A stretch of DNA of 21,525 bases from IMG/VR virus record IMGVR_UViG_3300042294_000403, positions 1-21,525 of that record. One strand, written 5' to 3'. The DNA is from a virus. Position 1 is the stretch's first letter, and the number at the start of each line of letters is the position of its first letter. Shown here in pieces: positions 18,552-21,525 of the stretch. A model generated the notes under the pieces. It was given only the letters and a program-made list of their open reading frames with translations. It was not told the origin of the DNA and ran no database searches. Both the position numbers and the translations under genes were made by a program.

Positions 18552-19660
18552 TATGCTTCACCTGCTCCTTGCGCCAGGGTTAAGGTCACGCGTTCAGGCC
18601 CATTTTCACCTGGTTGCACTGACAAACCAACAATACGATAAATCTCATCTAATGTATTAGGGAAACGGCTATCAGTAATGATTATGCGAGCGTCATCACC
18701 TACCTCATAAGATCCAAATACCGGATCAACATAAGCAGGCACTACCACTTTAAGAACTGTTGGAGGATAAGAAGTAGCAACCGATTGAGCAATAGCCAAA
18801 TTGTCTAAAACGGTTTGATCTGTAATATCCGAGTAATTAGCGGTAGTTTCTAGCAACGCCCAACCCGTAGATAATTTAGTAATGTCTTGAGCAATTGCAA
18901 TTAGTTTGCCTTCATTACTGCCAGCGCCTAATGCGTAAACGGTGTTGGCAACAATTGATCCATCTTCAGGGTACTCATATTCAACCATGTTGCCGGCAGG
19001 AAATGTAAAAACAGGAACATTTGGATCGCCAAATGAATAAGCCAAACCACTACGCGGATAATAAGTATTAAAGTATTTTTCAGGTTGCCCGTTAATGTCA
19101 TAATCAACATCAATAGCAAAATCAAAACCATCAGATTGACGGCTTAAATCTTGAATGGCTTGAAATACATTTTTTAATTCATAATTGTAATAAATGCGAT
19201 CTACAAGAATACCTGATGTTGTTTGTCCGGCTGAGTTATATCCAACACCAATGTCACCGTAAGTTGCGTTTTGCGCATTTTCAATAAGTGTTTTTGCTAT
19301 AAGTAATTGATCTACATTTGTGAATTGAACATCTTGTGTAACGCGCCTATGATCAAAATATGAAATCCATTCTTGAGCGTTAAAAGTAAGGGTTTGTGTA
19401 GTGCTGTTATAGGAGCGCCCCCACACAACTCCGCCCCATACCAAAATGCCGTCACGATCTACATACATTCCGCAACGGGCAGGAATAGTGGCAAGTTCAA
19501 CATTATATTTATCGGCGTTTACACCCGACAATAGAAGGTGTCCTTGAAAACTACCAGGCTGATTTAATTGCTGAGTAAAACCAACGCCAGTTAAAGGCAA
19601 TTCACCAATAATCGTATTGCTTGATAAATCAACAAATAAATAACGGTATGTGGTAGCCAT
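18551..19660 (-). CDS. Minor tail protein (siphovirus tail-tip / hub-like)
   Basis: The 369-residue protein has the features of the siphovirus Gp37/hub-type tail proteins of actinophages: an N-terminal beta domain (YRYLFVDLSSNTIIGELPLT, GVGFTQQLNQPGSFQGHLLL), CGMYVDRDGILVWGGVVWGR, FNAQEWISYFDHRRV, a middle helical part (ELKNVFQAIQDLSRQSDGFD), and a C-terminal beta part (YEVGDDARIIITDSRFP, IVGLSVQPGENG). These proteins sit at the tail tip and connect the tail tube to fibres. Both ends are TAATG overlaps with a fibre gene upstream and a small tail gene downstream. Confidence 0.85.
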   Translation of the reverse strand: MATTYRYLFVDLSSNTIIGELPLTGVGFTQQLNQPGSFQGHLLLSGVNADKYNVELATIPARCGMYVDRDGILVWGGVVWGRSYNSTTQTLTFNAQEWISYFDHRRVTQDVQFTNVDQLLIAKTLIENAQNATYGDIGVGYNSAGQTTSGILVDRIYYNYELKNVFQAIQDLSRQSDGFDFAIDVDYDINGQPEKYFNTYYPRSGLAYSFGDPNVPVFTFPAGNMVEYEYPEDGSIVANTVYALGAGSNEGKLIAIAQDITKLSTGWALLETTANYSDITDQTVLDNLAIAQSVATSYPPTVLKVVVPAYVDPVFGSYEVGDDARIIITDSRFPNTLDEIYRIVGLSVQPGENGPERVTLTLAQGAGEA

Positions 19661-20808
19661 TAGCCACCTACTTGAGCGCGTGTATAACGCACTACAACAA
19701 TTCCTGAACCTCCATTAGCGCCAGGTTGAGATCCTTGATTGTCTCCATTCAAACCACCGCCACCACCACCGCCGCCAGTGTTTGTTGTTCCAGTAACAGG
19801 TGATGTGTAACCCGTACCTGGGCCTGATCCTCCTGCACCACCGCCGCCTGATCCGCCAGTTGTTGCTGTAAAAGCCGCAAATAAACCACCACCACCACCG
19901 CCACCAACAAATCCACTAGCAAGAGATGAAATAGGAGGCCAAGAAGAATATGTGTTTACTCCATTAGCGCCATTGTTTGATGAAGTTGCTGCCGCTCCTG
20001 CGCCACCGCCACCACCGCCTGCAAGAGTTGTAAAATTGCCTGCAACTGATCCAGCGTTACCTTGTCCTGATGTTCCTGCTCCGCCTGCATAAAATGTAGT
20101 TGAAGGAGTACCGCTTACAACTGGTGAGTCAATTGCTCCACCGCCGCCTGAACCACCTGTTGCACCTACCGCCTGAGTTCCACCTAATCCACCCGCAGTT
20201 GCAGAATAAGAACTTAAAGAAGAATTAGATCCACTGCCGCCAATTGTTGCTGAATAACTACCAATAGAAAGTGCTTGAGAAGCATCATATTTAACTCCGC
20301 CTGCACCTCCGCCGCCGCCAACAAAGCGTATGAAGTTACCGCTTGAACCTGTAAAATAACCAGCGCCACCAGCGCCACCGCCTGCAACAACAAGAATATC
20401 TGCGGTAAGTGGGCCATCTGCAATTCCTAATGTGCCGTTACCAGTAAAGGCTCTGTAATAATAAGTTGCATCAGATGACAATGTTCCGCCTGTAACAACA
20501 GGAAGAACAGGCGTGACGCTATTTGATGCGGCTGAAGCAATAGATGAAACACCATAAGAAGTATTTGTTACAACTGTAAATGTGTATGCCGTGTTGTTAG
20601 TTAATCCAGTCACGGTTAAAGGTGAACCTGATCCCGTAGCAGTCAATCCGCCAGGAGAAGAAGTTGCGGTGTAAGTAATAGCGCCACCTTTGCCTGTGTA
20701 GGTAGGGGGTGTAAAAGTAACCGTTGCTTGCGTATTGCCAGCGGTTGCTGTTCCAATTGTGGGTGCGCCAGGTTGCCCACCTGAACCTACAAAACTTGTG
20801 TACAGCAT
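19660..20808 (-). CDS. Fibronectin-III plus glycine-rich tail fibre
   Basis: The 382-residue protein begins with a fibronectin type III domain (about residues 14-98: PGAPTIGTATAGNTQATVTF, then TNNTAYTFTVVTNTSYG). A linker with GGTLSSDATYYYRAFTGNG (108-126) follows; the partial protein at 1-752 carries almost the same motif. The rest (from about 139) is glycine-rich with Ser/Thr/Ala/Tyr patches and ends GSGIVVVRYTRAQVGG. FN3 domains in phage tails bind surface sugars or polymers. It is a probable receptor-binding fibre, coupled as TAATG on both sides. Confidence 0.85.
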   Translation of the reverse strand: MLYTSFVGSGGQPGAPTIGTATAGNTQATVTFTPPTYTGKGGAITYTATSSPGGLTATGSGSPLTVTGLTNNTAYTFTVVTNTSYGVSSIASAASNSVTPVLPVVTGGTLSSDATYYYRAFTGNGTLGIADGPLTADILVVAGGGAGGAGYFTGSSGNFIRFVGGGGGAGGVKYDASQALSIGSYSATIGGSGSNSSLSSYSATAGGLGGTQAVGATGGSGGGGAIDSPVVSGTPSTTFYAGGAGTSGQGNAGSVAGNFTTLAGGGGGGAGAAATSSNNGANGVNTYSSWPPISSLASGFVGGGGGGGLFAAFTATTGGSGGGGAGGSGPGTGYTSPVTGTTNTGGGGGGGGLNGDNQGSQPGANGGSGIVVVRYTRAQVGG

Positions 20809-21173
20809 TAACTTTCCTCAATGATCTCTAAACCTTCAACTTTAATTTTTACATTTGGATCAGGTTTTGGAGCATTTGGATCTTCCCATTGACATGTTTC
20901 TTCATTCAAAACCCATGTAATTGTTTCATCAAATGCAGGTTTTGGAGATATAAAAGCATTACGAGTTTCATCATAAACATACCCAATACCCGCGTAATTT
21001 TTACGGAATGTAGCGTTGTAAGAAGTTTGTTTCCAATTTGTATAACCGCCTGACCATTCAGTTAAAAAAGCAATACCTGATGCTTCTTCATTGTTTGGAT
21101 CTAGTACATCATTACTAACAACATTTACTTCAAGAACAATGTTGTTTTCATCTAGTTTTGCAAAATGTGCCAT
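20808..21173 (-). CDS. Conserved small phage virion protein, 121 aa
   Basis: From ATG 21173 (MAHFAKLDENNIVLEVNVVS) the protein shows a pattern widespread in phages of aquatic bacteria: NDVLDPNNEE, GIAFLTEWSGGYTNWKQTSY, YAGIGYVYDETRNAFISPKP and LNEETCQWEDP. The family is uncharacterised and found with tail genes. A longer frame to 21203 was dropped because it overlaps the upstream gene and lacks the conserved first residues. The start overlaps the upstream stop as TAATG and the stop overlaps the FN3 fibre start likewise. Confidence 0.82.
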   Translation of the reverse strand: MAHFAKLDENNIVLEVNVVSNDVLDPNNEEASGIAFLTEWSGGYTNWKQTSYNATFRKNYAGIGYVYDETRNAFISPKPAFDETITWVLNEETCQWEDPNAPKPDPNVKIKVEGLEIIEES

Positions 21174-21525
21174 TATGCGCTCAAATCTCCCGTTAGTAAC
21201 CAATTGTTTGCTGATATTTGTGTTAAAGCCGCTCCTGAATACTGCGTTCTTAATTTTAATCCTGGTGTTGAGTTTACTGTAACTCCACCAGCACCGGCAA
21301 CAGTTACTTGCCCCACACCAAATTGAGCAAGTGCAATTTGCGCGCCAACAGGGAGTGCAACAGTTCCATTAGTAGGAACAGTTAATGTTATTGCAGAAGC
21401 ATTAGATAATGTAACTATTTTTCCATTGTCTGCCAAAGCCAGGGTGTAACTTGTTCCCGTTTGTGCATTTGTAGCAACGCTTACCGCTAAAGTTACAGCG
21501 CCACTTGATCCGCCCCCTGTTAAAC
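21173..21525 (-). CDS. Tail-fibre-type protein, 5' end outside window
   Basis: The frame is open to the right window edge (about 116 residues visible) and no start is certain, so this is the C-terminal part of a longer gene. The visible part begins LTGGGSSGAVTLAVSVATNA and contains SYTLALADNGKIVTLSNASA, VPTNGTVALPVGAQIALAQF and NWLLTGDLSA, a beta-rich domain that matches the C-terminal domain of the collagen-like fibre at 1651-2517 in pattern. Its position ahead of other tail genes supports a fibre or tail-tip role. Confidence 0.75.
   Translation of the reverse strand, partial: LTGGGSSGAVTLAVSVATNAQTGTSYTLALADNGKIVTLSNASAITLTVPTNGTVALPVGAQIALAQFGVGQVTVAGAGGVTVNSTPGLKLRTQYSGAALTQISANNWLLTGDLSA

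Noticed and set aside
1-21525. Window as a complete circular genome
   Set aside because: Joining the two ends places the left glycine-rich frame out of phase with the right partial frame, and head genes are missing.
1-21525. tRNA genes, insertion sequences, integrase or att sites
   Set aside because: No cloverleaf, transposase, integrase or flanking direct repeat was recognised by eye; a tRNA search on both strands would settle the first point.

Overview
The window is a 21.5 kb slice of a tailed bacteriophage genome (class Caudoviricetes), open at both ends inside tail-fibre-type genes. All but one of the genes run on the minus strand, so the natural reading direction is from right to left. 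The best host clue is a WhiB-like Fe-S transcription factor (12322-12666), a family known only from Actinobacteria and their phages. Base composition is A+T-rich for an actinophage. Together with collagen-like and glycine-rich fibres this fits a phage of small low-GC aquatic Actinobacteria, such as the freshwater Nanopelagicales; that host assignment is inference.

Layout in transcription order (right to left). Tail end, 21525-18336: a 5'-truncated tail protein, a conserved small virion protein, a fibronectin-III plus glycine-rich fibre, a 369-residue minor tail or hub-like protein and a small tail accessory protein. Lysis block, 18319-16902: a membrane/coiled-coil protein overlapping a lipoprotein (an arrangement like a spanin pair), a two-TM holin candidate, a CHAP endolysin and a second small membrane protein, closed by a clear intrinsic terminator at 16873-16895. 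Early or DNA-metabolism block, 16839-7772: an HTH protein, a DUF6378-like protein, a metallophosphoesterase, one lone plus-strand gene (15125-15331), an Erf-like recombination protein candidate, a winged-helix protein, a Cas4/RecB-like Fe-S nuclease, WhiB, a replication initiator, RusA, many micro-proteins (zinc knuckles and single-TM peptides), a secreted transglycosylase, an HNH endonuclease, SSB and an excisionase-like HTH protein. This block ends at a second terminator (7690-7724). Packaging and adsorption block, 7647-1: small terminase, large terminase (overlapping by 158 nt), a small structural protein, a 934-residue collagen-like protein, a second collagen-like fibre with a phage-fibre N-terminal domain, and two tandem glycine-rich fibres. 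Portal, capsid, protease, tape measure, integrase and DNA polymerase are not in the window.

Genes are packed with almost no spacing: eight TAATG, ten ATGA or GTGA and four 8-nt stop/start overlaps were found, so most of the window should be read by translational coupling. The replication, recombination and repair genes (initiator, SSB, RusA, Cas4-like, Erf-like, HNH) suggest host-polymerase-dependent replication with phage-directed recombination.

The points most worth a second look are: a lambda-like candidate origin inside the replication initiator gene (a hexanucleotide tandem repeat next to clustered CGTTAC sites and a perfect 14-bp palindrome); a secreted lysozyme-like enzyme whose signal peptide exists only if translation starts at CTG; a zinc-ribbon tail on the large terminase; and a repeat-built fibre cassette of collagen-like and tandem-duplicated glycine-rich proteins.
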